Shown here piece after piece: positions 25,126-33,952 of a stretch of 64,000 nt of DNA (its first letter is position 1; each line of letters opens with the position of its first letter). Position numbers and translations under genes: made by a program. The stretch is from positions 748,344 to 812,343 of the forward strand of contig NZ_JBELNZ010000002.1 of assembly GCF_040227235.1 (NCBI RefSeq). The letters run 5' to 3'. The notes beneath the pieces were generated by a model. It saw nothing but the letters and a program-made list of their open reading frames with translations. It did no database searches and was not told where the DNA came from. This stretch comes from Parafrigoribacterium_A soli (GTDB lineage: Bacteria > Actinomycetota > Actinomycetes > Actinomycetales > Microbacteriaceae).

Positions 25126-25770
25126 TCAGGAGTTGAGGTACGCCAGCGTCGCGAGCACCCTCCGGTTGCCGCTGTCGTCGGGTGAGAGGCCGAGCTTCGC
25201 GAAGATGTTGCCGATGTGCTTGCTCACCGCGGTCTCCGTCACCGTGATCGCCTGCGCGATCTCGTGATTGCCGAGGCCCTGCGCCACGAGACCCAGCACC
25301 TCGTGCTCGCGCGGCGTGAGCGTGCGGATGGGGTCGTCGACGCTGCGACGCGTGAACAGCTTGGCGATCACCTCGGGGTCCATCACGGCGGCACCGCCGA
25401 TCACCCGACGGAGGGCGTCCACGAACTGGCCGACGTTGCCCACGCGCTCCTTGAGCAGGTAGCCAACGCCCTCCGAGCCGCCGGCGAGCAGGCGGCTCGC
25501 GTACTCGTCTTCGACGTAGGCGGAGAGCACGAGCACCGGGAATCCCGGCCTGCGCGCGCGAAGCTCGAGGGCCGCCTTCAGCCCCTCGTTGGTGAAAGTG
25601 GGCGGCATCCGCACGTCGAGCACGGCCGCGTCTGCCTCGGCGGTCTCGAAGGCCTCGAGCAGGTCATCCGCATTGCCTACCGAGGCGACGACCTCGAAGC
25701 CCTCGTTGCCGAGCAGCAGGCCGAGCCCCTCGCGCAGCAGCGCGTCGTCTTCGGCGATCAGAATCCGCAT
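25126..25770 (-). CDS. NarL/LuxR-family response regulator
   Basis: The 214-residue protein has a receiver domain (1-120) with acidic pocket E7-D8-D9, phospho-acceptor D52 in AAVLDVRMPP, and K106 near the end. The LuxR-type helix-turn-helix (about 147-210) includes LTPREHEVLGLVAQGLGNHEIA and VTETAVSKHIGNIFAKLGL. Its start overlaps the end of the sensor kinase gene by 13 bp, so the two are coupled. It may control the divergent MacB-like exporter at 27128, the Tad operon 61 bp downstream, or both; the sequence does not settle which. Confidence 0.92.
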   Translation of the reverse strand: MRILIAEDDALLREGLGLLLGNEGFEVVASVGNADDLLEAFETAEADAAVLDVRMPPTFTNEGLKAALELRARRPGFPVLVLSAYVEDEYASRLLAGGSEGVGYLLKERVGNVGQFVDALRRVIGGAAVMDPEVIAKLFTRRSVDDPIRTLTPREHEVLGLVAQGLGNHEIAQAITVTETAVSKHIGNIFAKLGLSPDDSGNRRVLATLAYLNS

Positions 25771-27026
25771 GGAAGCTCCACTCTCACGGTTGTGGGTCCT
25801 CCGACCGGGCTATCCACGGTCAGTGTTCCCTCGAACGCCGCGGCACGTCTGGCGATTCCTGCGAGTCCGGTGCCCGCTCCGTCGGTGGTGGCGCCTCCCC
25901 TGCCGTCGTCGGTCACCTCGATCACGAGAACGTCCTGATCCGCGCTGCGCTCGGTGTGCAGGGTGACGCTCGCGTGCTTCGCCTGGGAGTGCTTCGCCAC
26001 GTTCGACAGCGCCTCGGCCACGACGAAGTAGGCCGCCGCCTCCACCGCCGCTGGCGCGCGCCGAAGGCCGGAGGCCTCGAGCACGACCGGGATGACCGAG
26101 CGGCTGGCCAGAGTGGATGCCGCACCCGCCAGCCCGAGTTCGTCGAGCACCGGCGGGTACACGTCGTGCACCGCGTTTCTCAGTTCGGCGAGCGCACCGG
26201 AGGCGGCATCCTGCGCCTTCTCAATGAACGGCAGGGCGGATGCCGGGTCGGTCTCGAAGGCGCGGTGCGCCATCCCGAGCATCATGACGACCCCGAGCAG
26301 CCGGTTCTGTGCGCCGTCGTGCAACTCGCGTTCGATGCGACGGAGCTCGGCCGAATGCGCCGCGAGCGCCGCGGCCCGGCTCGTCGAGAGCGCGTTGATG
26401 CGAGTCGCGAGTTCCGCATAGTGCCTGGGCGTGAGGATGCCGATGGTGCTGCTGGCGACACGGCGCGCCAACCACGGCACGAGAAACCACACGAGCAGCG
26501 CGTAAAACACACCGAGCAGTGTGCCGAAGAAGGCGAGCGGCCAGCTCGTGACCGCGAAGTTGACATTCACGGGTGCCGCCGCCGGGAACATCCACCAGTA
26601 CGCCGGCGTCAGGAGGGTGATTGCGCCGTCGATCACCAGCCAGCAGCTGATGAGCGCCACCGCCAGCACGAGTGTTGCGTGAACGAGCAGCCAGCCGAGC
26701 TCGCGTCGGGTTGTCGGTGAGGCGACGATGCGCTTCACGTCGTCAGCAGTGACAGGCCCAGCGAGATCGTCGCGACGGCTGCAGGCGCCGATTCCCATCA
26801 CCCGTGCCGCACGTGCGTTCGCCCGGCAAGCGACGCGGTCGAGCAGATCCGCGGTGAACGGCACTACGAACCGACCAAGGCCAAGGAGAAGAAAGGGCAG
26901 AGTGAGCACGACAACGACGAGCACTCCCACGGATGCGAACGCCCAGCACGCCTCGACCGCGAGATAGCCCAGAAGGCGCGCGAGTGAGCGCCATCGGGAT
27001 GCCGGGGAAGGTCTCACAGGTTCCAT
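25758..27026 (-). CDS. HisKA_3 sensor histidine kinase
   Basis: The 422-residue kinase has four membrane helices in a sensor region: about 17-37, 40-60, 110-135 and 160-185. The dimerisation and phospho-acceptor motif is ERELHDGAQNRLLG with the His at about 236, followed by the NarX-type HATPase domain with NVAKHS and DDGRGGA...GTGLAGI motifs. The membrane part resembles actinobacterial kinases next to MacB-like exporters, often linked to envelope or peptide-antibiotic stress by family, though the ligand is unknown. The ATG at 27026 is chosen; a GTG five codons earlier is possible. Confidence 0.9.
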   Translation of the reverse strand: MEPVRPSPASRWRSLARLLGYLAVEACWAFASVGVLVVVVLTLPFLLLGLGRFVVPFTADLLDRVACRANARAARVMGIGACSRRDDLAGPVTADDVKRIVASPTTRRELGWLLVHATLVLAVALISCWLVIDGAITLLTPAYWWMFPAAAPVNVNFAVTSWPLAFFGTLLGVFYALLVWFLVPWLARRVASSTIGILTPRHYAELATRINALSTSRAAALAAHSAELRRIERELHDGAQNRLLGVVMMLGMAHRAFETDPASALPFIEKAQDAASGALAELRNAVHDVYPPVLDELGLAGAASTLASRSVIPVVLEASGLRRAPAAVEAAAYFVVAEALSNVAKHSQAKHASVTLHTERSADQDVLVIEVTDDGRGGATTDGAGTGLAGIARRAAAFEGTLTVDSPVGGPTTVRVELPCGF

Positions 27027-27114
27027 CCTGTCGGAGCGCACCGCGTTTGTCGGTATAGCCAGCTACACCATGAAGACACCGGCTGGCTGGATCGCACGTC
27101 TAGCACGTCATCCG

Positions 27115-27120
27115 TAACTT
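27115..27120 (+). promoter_or_regulatory. -10 box TAACTT, leaderless ABC operon
   Basis: TAACTT lies 7 nt before the ATG at 27128, without a Shine-Dalgarno sequence. The 101-bp gap to the divergent kinase gene is a likely target of the response regulator. Confidence 0.45.
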
Positions 27121-27127
27121 CGCTTAT

Positions 27128-27922
27128 ATGCCAATCAATCAGCGTGACATGACCGGGTATGACGAGCAGACGTTCGCGGGATCGCCGGGCGATCGCCAGC
27201 CTGCGGTGCGACTCGAGAACGTCACCAAGGTATACGGCGCCGGATCGCAGCAGGTCGCCGCCCTGAGGGGAGTGTCACTGACGGTGCCTGCGCGCTCCTT
27301 CACCGCCGTGATGGGGCCCTCGGGCTCCGGCAAGAGCACCTTCCTGAACTCGGCCGCGGGACTCGACAAGCCCACCTCGGGCCGGGTGATCCTCGGCACC
27401 ACCGAGGTGTCGAAGCTCAAGGCGCGCAAGCTCACCACCTTCCGACGCGACCACGTCGGCTTCGTCTTCCAGGCCTACAACCTGCTGTCCCACCTCTCGG
27501 TGGCGCAGAACATCACGCTGCCGTTGCTGCTCGCTCGTCGCAGGGTGGACCAGGCGTGGTTCAACCACATCGTGCAGGCCGTCGGCCTCGCGAATCTGAT
27601 CGACAGGAGTCCTCAGGAGCTCTCGGGCGGGCAACAGCAGCGCGCGGCCATCGCCCGCGCTCTCATCGCGAAACCCGACGTGGTCTTCGCCGACGAGCCG
27701 ACCGGCGCGCTCGACACCCGCACCAGCCACCAGGTGCTCGACCTGCTGCGGTACACGGCGGCCGAGCTGCACCAGACCGTCGTGATGGTCACCCACGACC
27801 CGGTCGCGGCCTCGTACGCAGACCGCGTGCTCTTTCTCGCCGACGGGCAGCTCGCGGGTTCCGTCGACTCCCCCGATGCGCAGAGCATCGCGGACCGGAT
27901 GACGACCCTGGGGCAGTGGTAA
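27128..27922 (+). CDS. MacB-like ABC transporter ATP-binding protein
   Basis: The 264-residue ATPase has a 25-residue polar N-terminus and then the LolD/MacB-type nucleotide-binding domain: Walker A GPSGSGKST (about 59-67), Q-loop FVFQAYNLLSHLSVAQN, signature LSGGQQQR and Walker B VVFADEPTGALD, with the H-loop in VTHD. It works with the permease encoded 2 bp downstream. This pair type exports peptides or drugs, or removes them from the membrane, by a mechanotransmission mechanism. The neighbouring two-component pair suggests inducible detoxification. Confidence 0.9.
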   Translation: MPINQRDMTGYDEQTFAGSPGDRQPAVRLENVTKVYGAGSQQVAALRGVSLTVPARSFTAVMGPSGSGKSTFLNSAAGLDKPTSGRVILGTTEVSKLKARKLTTFRRDHVGFVFQAYNLLSHLSVAQNITLPLLLARRRVDQAWFNHIVQAVGLANLIDRSPQELSGGQQQRAAIARALIAKPDVVFADEPTGALDTRTSHQVLDLLRYTAAELHQTVVMVTHDPVAASYADRVLFLADGQLAGSVDSPDAQSIADRMTTLGQW

Positions 27923-27924
27923 CC

Positions 27925-30435
27925 ATGTGGCACGTCACGCTGAGCTCGATCCGCTACCACCGTCGCGGTCTCACGAGTGTCTTCATCGCCATCCTGCTCG
28001 CCTCCGGGCTGCTCACCGCGCTCGGTGTGCTGCTCGAATCGGGGCAGAACGGCGGAATCCCGGCCACCCGCTACGCCGCAGCCGACATCATCGTCGCCGC
28101 CCCGCAGGAATTGCCCGCCCACTACGACAAGGGTTCATCGTCGACCAAGCCGGCCGTGCCGTTCAGCGAACGCAACCCGCTGTCGGATGCGACGGTCGCC
28201 AAGGTCGCCGCCGTGCCCGGCGTAGAGCGCGCGATCGGCGACATCACCATTCCACTCACCACCAGTACGCACCGCGCCGTCGACGCACACGGGTGGTCTA
28301 CCGCCGCGCTGGCGCCGTACGAACTTGCGAGCGGGAGGGCCCCTCGCGCCGCGGACGAGGTCGTGCTGGACCGCTCGTTCGGGGTCAAGCCCGGAAGCCA
28401 CATCCGCCTCGCTTACGGCGCAAGCGCCACCGACTACACCGTGTCGGGCACGAGCCGCCACGCGCCGAAGGGCGAAGAATCGGGCGATGCGTCGTCGACG
28501 GTCTTCCTCAGCGACGGCCAGATCGCGGAGCTCTCGCCGCACAAGGGCAGCGTGGACACGATCGGCGTGATCGCGAAGCCCGGTACGGATGTCGACGGCC
28601 TCGCGTCCGCGATCGCGACCTCGGTAAACAACGTGAAGACGTACACGGGGATGGCCAGGGGCGAGCTCGAGTCCTTCGACTCCTTCGGCGCGCGCGCTCG
28701 GATCACCGAGCTGAGCGGCTCGTTCATGGGCGTCTCGCTCATGATCGCCCTCGTCGTCGTGGCGAGCACCCTGTCTCTGTCGACCGCCGGACGGCGCCGC
28801 GAGTTCGCCATGCTCCGCGCCATCGGCACGCACGGCTGGCAGATCCACGCGCTCGTGGCCCGCGAGGTGCTCCTCGTCGCCGGTACCGCCGCGCTGCTCG
28901 GAACCGTGCCAGGGTTCTTCCTCGCGCGGTTCCTGAGAGACCAGTTCGTCGTGGCACACGTCATTCCTGCCGACTTCGAACTGTCATACAGTCCGCTCCC
29001 CGCAGTCGCTGCCGCGACCGTCAGCGTGCTGGCCGCGCTCGGTGCGGCCGCGATCGCCGCGCGGCGTTCGGCGAAAATAGCGCCCGTGGATGCGCTGCGC
29101 GAGTCCGCGACGGAACCGCGGCGGCTCGGCAGGGGCCGGATCATCACGGGTGTTGTGCTCCTCGCCATCGGTCTGCTCGCGTCTCTGCTGCCGCTCGTCT
29201 TCTCGGGGCTGCTCGGTCTCACCGCCGCCGCATCCGCCGCGCTGCTCAACATCGTCGGCGTGGCACTGCTCGGCCCGAAGATCGTGGGGCTCGCCCTGCG
29301 CATCGTGAGCCCGCTGCTGCGGCACAGCTCGTCGGCAGCGGCTGTGCTCGCCAGCGCAAGCGCGAGTGCTCACACCCGACGCCTCGCCTCCGCGATCGTT
29401 CCGCTCGCTCTCGCGATCACCTTCGCCAGCGTCCAACTGTTCCTGCCCACGACGGTAGCCGCCGAGGCTGCAGACCAGACGGTGAAGGGCGTGACCTCCG
29501 ACTATCTGGTGAGCTCGGCATCCGGAATTTCGCCCGAGGTGGCGAACGACGTGGGAGAGATCCCCGGGGTGACCGCCGTGAATCCGGTGATCCGCTCCAC
29601 GGTGCTCGTCAACACGCCACTCGTGGACGAGGTGTCGGTCTACTCGCTTCAGGGCGTCGACCCGAAAGCGGCCGGCGACACGCTCGACCTCGGAGTCACC
29701 AGCGGCTCGCTCGCACGGCTGGCGGAGCCGAACACCATCGCGGTGAGCGCCGACGCTGCCGCCGCGACGGGTGCCATGGTGGGGCAACCGCTCGCCGTGG
29801 GGCAGCCTCTCAAGGTGAACCTCGGCGACGGGACGCCGGTGAACGCCACCGTCGTCGCCATCTACTCCAGAGGGCTCGGCTTCGGCGACCTGACGATGGC
29901 CGCGAGCGCGGTGCGACCGCACACCACCACCGCGCTCGACGACTACCTTCTCGTGTCGACCGATTCGGGGACCGCGGCCGCGGGCATCCGTTCGCTCGGC
30001 CTCAGCGTGCAGCCGAGGGCCGCCATCACGGCCGCGGGAGGCGATGCTCGGGATTCGCAGTCCTGGGTGAACATCGTCGCCCTCGCCGTGATTTTCGGAT
30101 ACATCGCGCTCTCGGTGATCAACACCCTCGTGATGGCCACCTCCGAACGCCGCCGGGAGTTCGGCCTGCTGAGGCTGGTGGGCGCGTCGAACAACCAGGT
30201 GCAGCGGATGACCTTCATCGAATCCGTGCTGATCGCTGGCATCTCGGTGGTGGTCGGAACCGTCGCGGCCATCCCGCCGCTGTTCGGAATCGCCTTCGGC
30301 GTCTCGGGACAGCCCCTTCCCACCATTCAGCCCGTGGTGTACCTGGCGCTTGTGGGCGTGACCGTGCTGCTCGGCCTCGTGTCGATCGCCGTGCCGACCC
30401 GGCTCGCCGTGCGCTCGCGGCTCACCACCCAGTAG
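27925..30435 (+). CDS. FtsX-domain ABC permease with two permease modules
   Basis: The 836-residue protein has an N-terminal helix (about 16-37), a large extracytoplasmic domain (40-255), a first FtsX module (about 258-355), two helices at about 405-455, a second long extracytoplasmic domain (about 500-705) and a second FtsX module near the C-terminus (about 713-830). Each module carries the RRREFAMLRAIGTHGWQI or RRREFGLLRLVGASNNQV coupling motif. This duplicated layout is the usual form of actinobacterial MacB-type permeases. The ATG follows the ATPase stop by 2 bp. A strong hairpin just after the stop probably ends the transcript. Confidence 0.9.
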   Translation: MWHVTLSSIRYHRRGLTSVFIAILLASGLLTALGVLLESGQNGGIPATRYAAADIIVAAPQELPAHYDKGSSSTKPAVPFSERNPLSDATVAKVAAVPGVERAIGDITIPLTTSTHRAVDAHGWSTAALAPYELASGRAPRAADEVVLDRSFGVKPGSHIRLAYGASATDYTVSGTSRHAPKGEESGDASSTVFLSDGQIAELSPHKGSVDTIGVIAKPGTDVDGLASAIATSVNNVKTYTGMARGELESFDSFGARARITELSGSFMGVSLMIALVVVASTLSLSTAGRRREFAMLRAIGTHGWQIHALVAREVLLVAGTAALLGTVPGFFLARFLRDQFVVAHVIPADFELSYSPLPAVAAATVSVLAALGAAAIAARRSAKIAPVDALRESATEPRRLGRGRIITGVVLLAIGLLASLLPLVFSGLLGLTAAASAALLNIVGVALLGPKIVGLALRIVSPLLRHSSSAAAVLASASASAHTRRLASAIVPLALAITFASVQLFLPTTVAAEAADQTVKGVTSDYLVSSASGISPEVANDVGEIPGVTAVNPVIRSTVLVNTPLVDEVSVYSLQGVDPKAAGDTLDLGVTSGSLARLAEPNTIAVSADAAAATGAMVGQPLAVGQPLKVNLGDGTPVNATVVAIYSRGLGFGDLTMAASAVRPHTTTALDDYLLVSTDSGTAAAGIRSLGLSVQPRAAITAAGGDARDSQSWVNIVALAVIFGYIALSVINTLVMATSERRREFGLLRLVGASNNQVQRMTFIESVLIAGISVVVGTVAAIPPLFGIAFGVSGQPLPTIQPVVYLALVGVTVLLGLVSIAVPTRLAVRSRLTTQ

Positions 30436-30443
30436 CGGGATCG

Positions 30444-30468
30444 GGTGCGGGGTGCTCTGCCCCGCACC
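30444..30468 (+). terminator. Stem-loop terminator after the ABC operon
   Basis: A perfect 9-bp GC-rich stem (ggtgcgggg/ccccgcacc) with a 7-nt loop begins 8 nt after the permease stop. There is no T-run, as is common for actinobacterial terminators. Confidence 0.7.
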
Positions 30469-30483
30469 GCCGCCCCCGCTGGC

Positions 30484-30489
30484 TAGAAT
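30484..30489 (+). promoter_or_regulatory. -10 box TAGAAT of tRNA-Leu
   Basis: TAGAAT lies 9 nt before the 5' end of the tRNA and just after the terminator of the upstream operon. No clear -35 box is seen. Confidence 0.5.
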
Positions 30490-30498
30490 TGACCGTTC

Positions 30499-30580
30499 GC
30501 GGGAGTGGTGAAATTGGTATACACGCAGGATTTAGGTTCCTGTGCCGCAAGGCGTGAGGGTTCAAGTCCCTTCTCCCGCA
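30499..30580 (+). tRNA. tRNA-Leu, anticodon UAG
   Basis: The 82-nt sequence folds as a class II tRNA. The acceptor stem is GCGGGAG/CTCCCGC with discriminator A, the D-loop contains GGT, the anticodon stem is CAGGA/TCCTG around TTTAGGT, giving anticodon TAG (reads CUA and other CUN codons), a variable arm follows, and the T-arm has GGTTCAAGTCC. The CCA end is not encoded. Confidence 0.96.
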
Positions 30581-30672
30581 CTGACGGCCGCAGATATGGG
30601 GGGAAATCCCTACAGCTTCCCGCATCCTCGAACAACTAGCCTGTCCATAACAGACGACTGGAGAACCCGCCC

Positions 30673-31407
30673 TTGGTACATTCGGCCCTCATCCCCTGGC
30701 TCGACCCGAACACGCTCATCGCGGGATTCGGCGCCTTCGCGCTCGTCGGCGTGGCACTCATCGTATTCGCCGAGACCGGGCTGCTCGTGGGGTTTCTGCT
30801 CCCGGGCGACACCCTGCTCATCATCACCGGACTCCTCGCCTTTCCCGGCCACGGGCAGCTCATCCAAATCGACATCTGGTGGGTGGCAGGCGCGATCGGG
30901 TTGGCCGCTTTCCTCGGCGGTGAGGCGGGATATCTCATCGGACACAAGGCTGGCCCGCGCATCTTCGAACGCAAGGAGACCGGCCTCTTCAGCATCGAAA
31001 ACGTACGGCGCACGAACCACTTCTTCGACCGCTTCGGCGGTCTCGCCGTAATCCTGGCGCGCTTCGTGCCGATCGTGCGCACCTTCGCGCCGGTGGCCGC
31101 GGGCGTCGGTCACATGAACTACCGCAAGTACTCGCTCTACAACCTCATCGGTGCGCTCATCTGGGCGGCCGGGCTCACGGTCGGCGGCTACCTGCTCGGC
31201 TACATTCCGCCGGTCGCAGCGTTCGTGAGTTCGTACATCGACATCATCCTGCTCGGCGCCGTCGTGATCACGCTCATCCCCACCGTATACCACTACATTC
31301 AGGCGACCCGGAAGGCTCGCAAGGCGAACCGCGAGGCGGCCGCCGCGACGAACGGTGAGGACCTGCGTCTGCGCGAAGGCGCGTTCGACCAGAACCCGGA
31401 TACCTGA
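30673..31407 (+). CDS. DedA-family membrane protein
   Basis: The 244-residue protein has the DedA/VTT fold: helices at about 20-42, 58-85, 140-165, 175-195 and 200-215. Family marks are AETGLLVGFLLPGDTLLI (about 33-50), GGEAGYLIGHKAG and the RFVPIVRTFAPVAAGVGHM motif (about 130-148), with the E and R residues needed for function in known members. DedA proteins are lipid scramblases or flippases, some acting on undecaprenyl phosphate, a carrier for wall polymers. The TTG start has GGAG about 10 nt upstream. The C-terminus is polar and acidic. Confidence 0.88.
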   Translation: MVHSALIPWLDPNTLIAGFGAFALVGVALIVFAETGLLVGFLLPGDTLLIITGLLAFPGHGQLIQIDIWWVAGAIGLAAFLGGEAGYLIGHKAGPRIFERKETGLFSIENVRRTNHFFDRFGGLAVILARFVPIVRTFAPVAAGVGHMNYRKYSLYNLIGALIWAAGLTVGGYLLGYIPPVAAFVSSYIDIILLGAVVITLIPTVYHYIQATRKARKANREAAAATNGEDLRLREGAFDQNPDT

Positions 31408-31428
31408 GTCGAGTCGGCGGGTGCCGCG

Positions 31429-31980
31429 TCAGTCCCTGGTCGGCCTCGTGCGATCACGAAGCCGGTCGAGCGACTGCTGGGCGGCCCTGCGCACGTCTTT
31501 GTCGGCATCCTTCAGCAACGCCCTGATCGCATCCAGCTGCTCAGTGGTGCCGATCTCGGCGAGCGCTCGCGCTGCTGCCGAGCGCACGCGTGGAACCTCG
31601 TCGGCGAGCAGCGCCGACAGCGAGTCCGTGTCGCCCACGCCGTGGGCCGCGCAGACCTTCGCGCACATCTCGCGCACCCGCCAGGCCTGATTGCCGAGAC
31701 CGGCCAGAACCGCGGATGTCGCCGCACCGGGTTCGGCATCCGGCCAGACGACGGTCAGCGCCCGGGCGCCCCACAGCTCGGGCCAGTACAGCGGCGGCGC
31801 GCCATCGAGCACTCCCCGGGCGTGACGCCCGCCGAAATACAGCAGGATGTCGTCGCCCTCGTTCCTACCCGACAGCAGTCCGACCGCCATGGCGATGACT
31901 CGATCCTCGCCATAGCGGTCAACAGCGTGGGCGATGCGCGCGGCGAGCGGCGCATCGAGGGGAATCTCGTCAGTGGTCAT
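31429..31980 (-). CDS. HEAT-repeat protein, unknown function
   Basis: The 183-residue soluble protein has a mixed N-terminal part and, from about residue 95 on, helical HEAT/PBS-lyase-like repeats (WRVREMCAKVCAAHG, PRVRSAAARALAEIG, KDVRRAAQQSLDRLRD), each with the R-AA-AL pattern. Such repeats bind proteins or act as scaffolds. The N-terminal half contains GRHARGVLDG and YWPELWGARAL but no recognised catalytic motif. A TAGCGT box lies 9 nt before the ATG. It converges with dedA across 21 bp. No function can be stated. Confidence 0.7.
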   Translation of the reverse strand: MTTDEIPLDAPLAARIAHAVDRYGEDRVIAMAVGLLSGRNEGDDILLYFGGRHARGVLDGAPPLYWPELWGARALTVVWPDAEPGAATSAVLAGLGNQAWRVREMCAKVCAAHGVGDTDSLSALLADEVPRVRSAAARALAEIGTTEQLDAIRALLKDADKDVRRAAQQSLDRLRDRTRPTRD

Positions 31981-32016
31981 AGCGGTTCAACGCTACCCGT
32001 CGAACGCGCCCCGCCG

Positions 32017-33228
32017 TCACAGCCCCGTTGCGAGCAGCACGAGCAGCGCGAGATTGAGCGCCACGACGAGCACAACCGTCGCCGTGAGCGCCCAGCGCAT
32101 GACCGGTCCGTTGGCGGCGTCCCCCATCACGCTGCGATCGCCCGTGAACCGCAACAGCGGAATGAGCGCAAACGGGATGCCGAAGCTCAACACCACCTGG
32201 CTGATCACAAGCGCCCAGGTCGGGTCGATGCCGAGCCCCAACACGACGAGCGCCGGAACGAGCGTTACGAGTCGGCGCAGGAACAGCGGAATCTGCCGCT
32301 TCACCAGCCCCGCCATGATCGTCGCGCCCGCATAGCTGCCCACGGATGTCGAGGCGAGCCCCGATGCCAGCAACCCGATCGCGAAGGCGAGGGCGATCAC
32401 CGGTCCGAGCGAGGCTTCGATGGCCGAGTGCGCACCCGCGATCGTGTCGGTACCGGCGACGCCGCGCAGGTTGGCCGCGGCCAGCAGCAGCATTCCGATG
32501 TTGACGAGGCCCGCGATGCCGAGGGCGACCACGACGTCCCAGCGGGTGGCTCTGAGCAGCCGGGCACGCGCATCCGGTGCAGCGAGGCCGTGCCGATCGC
32601 GGGCGAGCGCCGAGTGAACGTAGATCGCGTGCGGCATGACGGTGGCACCAAGCATGCTCGCGGCGAGCAGCACCGAGTCGGTTCCGTCAAAACGGGGAAC
32701 GAGACCGCCGAGAATCTCACGGCCGTCGGGCGGATGCACGAACAGCCCCGCGAGGAACCCGACGGCGATGATCGCCAGCAGTCCGATGATCACCGACTCG
32801 AACGGACGCTGCCCGAAGCGACTCTGCGCGGCGAGCAACAGCATGGAGATGACCCCGACGATGACGCCTCCGAGTAGGAGCGGGAGGCCGAAGAGGAGCT
32901 GCAGTGCGATCGCTCCGCCAATCACCTCCGCGAGGTCGGTGGCCGCGGCGACGAGCTCGGCCTGCACCCAGAAGGCACGGCGAGGCAGCGGCCGGAGGCG
33001 TTCGCCGAGCAGGGCGGGCAGCGTCGTGCCGCTCACGATTCCGAGCTTCGCGGACTGGTACTGCACGATGCCGGCCATGACATTGGCGACCACGAGCACC
33101 CACACGAGCAGGTAGCCGTACCTCGCGCCGCCGCTGAGATTCGCCGCGACATTGCCGGGGTCGACGTAGGCGATCGCGGCAACGAAGGCCGGACCCAGCA
33201 GCATCCACCCTCTGGCCCGCACGGTCAC
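32017..33228 (-). CDS. mntH: Nramp-family Mn2+/Fe2+ transporter MntH
   Basis: The 403-residue membrane protein has eleven helices and the Nramp signatures: helix 1 with YVDPGNVAAN (D-P-G-N metal motif at about 22-26) and helix 6 with the ATVMPHAIY motif (M-P-H) that together bind Mn2+ or Fe2+. It takes up divalent metal by proton symport. GTG at 33228 is chosen over GTG at 33234 because TATGGT lies 6 nt before it; then the mRNA is leaderless. It follows rdgB on the same strand, but a long inverted repeat and its own promoter separate the two. Confidence 0.9.
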   Translation of the reverse strand: MTVRARGWMLLGPAFVAAIAYVDPGNVAANLSGGARYGYLLVWVLVVANVMAGIVQYQSAKLGIVSGTTLPALLGERLRPLPRRAFWVQAELVAAATDLAEVIGGAIALQLLFGLPLLLGGVIVGVISMLLLAAQSRFGQRPFESVIIGLLAIIAVGFLAGLFVHPPDGREILGGLVPRFDGTDSVLLAASMLGATVMPHAIYVHSALARDRHGLAAPDARARLLRATRWDVVVALGIAGLVNIGMLLLAAANLRGVAGTDTIAGAHSAIEASLGPVIALAFAIGLLASGLASTSVGSYAGATIMAGLVKRQIPLFLRRLVTLVPALVVLGLGIDPTWALVISQVVLSFGIPFALIPLLRFTGDRSVMGDAANGPVMRWALTATVVLVVALNLALLVLLATGL

Positions 33229-33234
33229 CCTCAC

Positions 33235-33240
33235 ACCATA
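33235..33240 (-). promoter_or_regulatory. -10 box TATGGT, leaderless mntH
   Basis: TATGGT on the minus strand lies 6 nt before the GTG at 33228. Its -35 position would fall in the left arm of the inverted repeat at 33257-33306. Confidence 0.45.
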
Positions 33241-33256
33241 GTTGCGTGATCGGATC

Positions 33257-33306
33257 GTTCGCAGTTTCCGCCCTTCCCGCCTCGCCGTGAGGCGGAAACT
33301 GCGAAC
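33257..33306. repeat. 16-bp perfect inverted repeat upstream of mntH
   Basis: The arms gttcgcagtttccgcc (33257-33272) and its exact complement (33291-33306) flank 18 nt; three more bases pair beyond one mismatch. A second, competing hairpin is possible between 33277-33283 and 33289-33295. It can be the terminator of murI-rph-rdgB, an operator at the mntH -35 region, or a mobile palindrome. Confidence 0.7.
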
Positions 33307-33319
33307 AATCGGGACGACG

Positions 33320-33952
33320 TCAGAGGAGGTGCGCGCGCACCGCGGGCATGAGCTGCGAGAAGGCGCGGGAGCGATGGCTGAGCGCATCCTTCTCGGCCGG
33401 GCTGAGCTCCGCCGAGGTCACCGCGAGTCCCTCGGGGATGAAGATCGGGTCGTAGCCGAAGCCCGACTCTCCCGCCGCGGCGCGAGCGATGGTCCCGGGC
33501 CACACGCCGAGTTCCGCGTGCTCGAACGACTCCGCGGCCTCGGCCGGGCCGTCCGGGCCGACGGCACCCACCGGCGGCGGGACGACGAGTGCGGCCGCAC
33601 ACATGAAGCTCGCCGTACGGTTCGCATTGTCGCCCAGGTTCGCGAGCAGCAGGCGGTAGTTGTCGATGTCGTCGCGAGTGCCCGCGTAGCGAGCCGAGTA
33701 GATGCCCGGCGCGCCCTCGAGGGCGTCGACGCAGATGCCCGAGTCGTCGGCGATCGCCGGAAGCCCGGTGAATTCGGATGCCGCCCGCGCCTTGATCAGC
33801 GCGTTCGCCTCAAACGTGTCGCCATCCTCGATCGGCTCGGGGCCCTCGTAGCCCACGAGCTCGATGCCGTCGAGCTGGGAGCCGAGGATGCGGCGCAGCT
33901 CCTCAACCTTGTGCGCGTTGTGGGTGGCGAGAACCAGCTTCACGGCGGTCAT
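33320..33952 (-). CDS. rdgB: XTP/dITP pyrophosphatase (RdgB/HAM1)
   Basis: The 210-residue enzyme removes non-canonical purine nucleotides (dITP, dXTP) from the pool. Family motifs are the N-terminal LVLATHNAHKVEEL, the FEANALIKARAA segment, the ADDSGICVDAL active-site loop (about 69-79) and FGYDPIFIP with SHR-x-A near the end. Length is slightly above usual because of an insertion of about 15 residues around 130-145. It starts within the rph stop codon (ATGA overlap), third in murI-rph-rdgB. Confidence 0.94.
   Translation of the reverse strand: MTAVKLVLATHNAHKVEELRRILGSQLDGIELVGYEGPEPIEDGDTFEANALIKARAASEFTGLPAIADDSGICVDALEGAPGIYSARYAGTRDDIDNYRLLLANLGDNANRTASFMCAAALVVPPPVGAVGPDGPAEAAESFEHAELGVWPGTIARAAAGESGFGYDPIFIPEGLAVTSAELSPAEKDALSHRSRAFSQLMPAVRAHLL

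Noticed and set aside
33238..33320. A metal-sensing riboswitch (yybP-ykoY type) before mntH
   Set aside because: The TATGGT box 6 nt before the GTG leaves no room for a 5' leader, and the palindrome lacks the conserved riboswitch loops.
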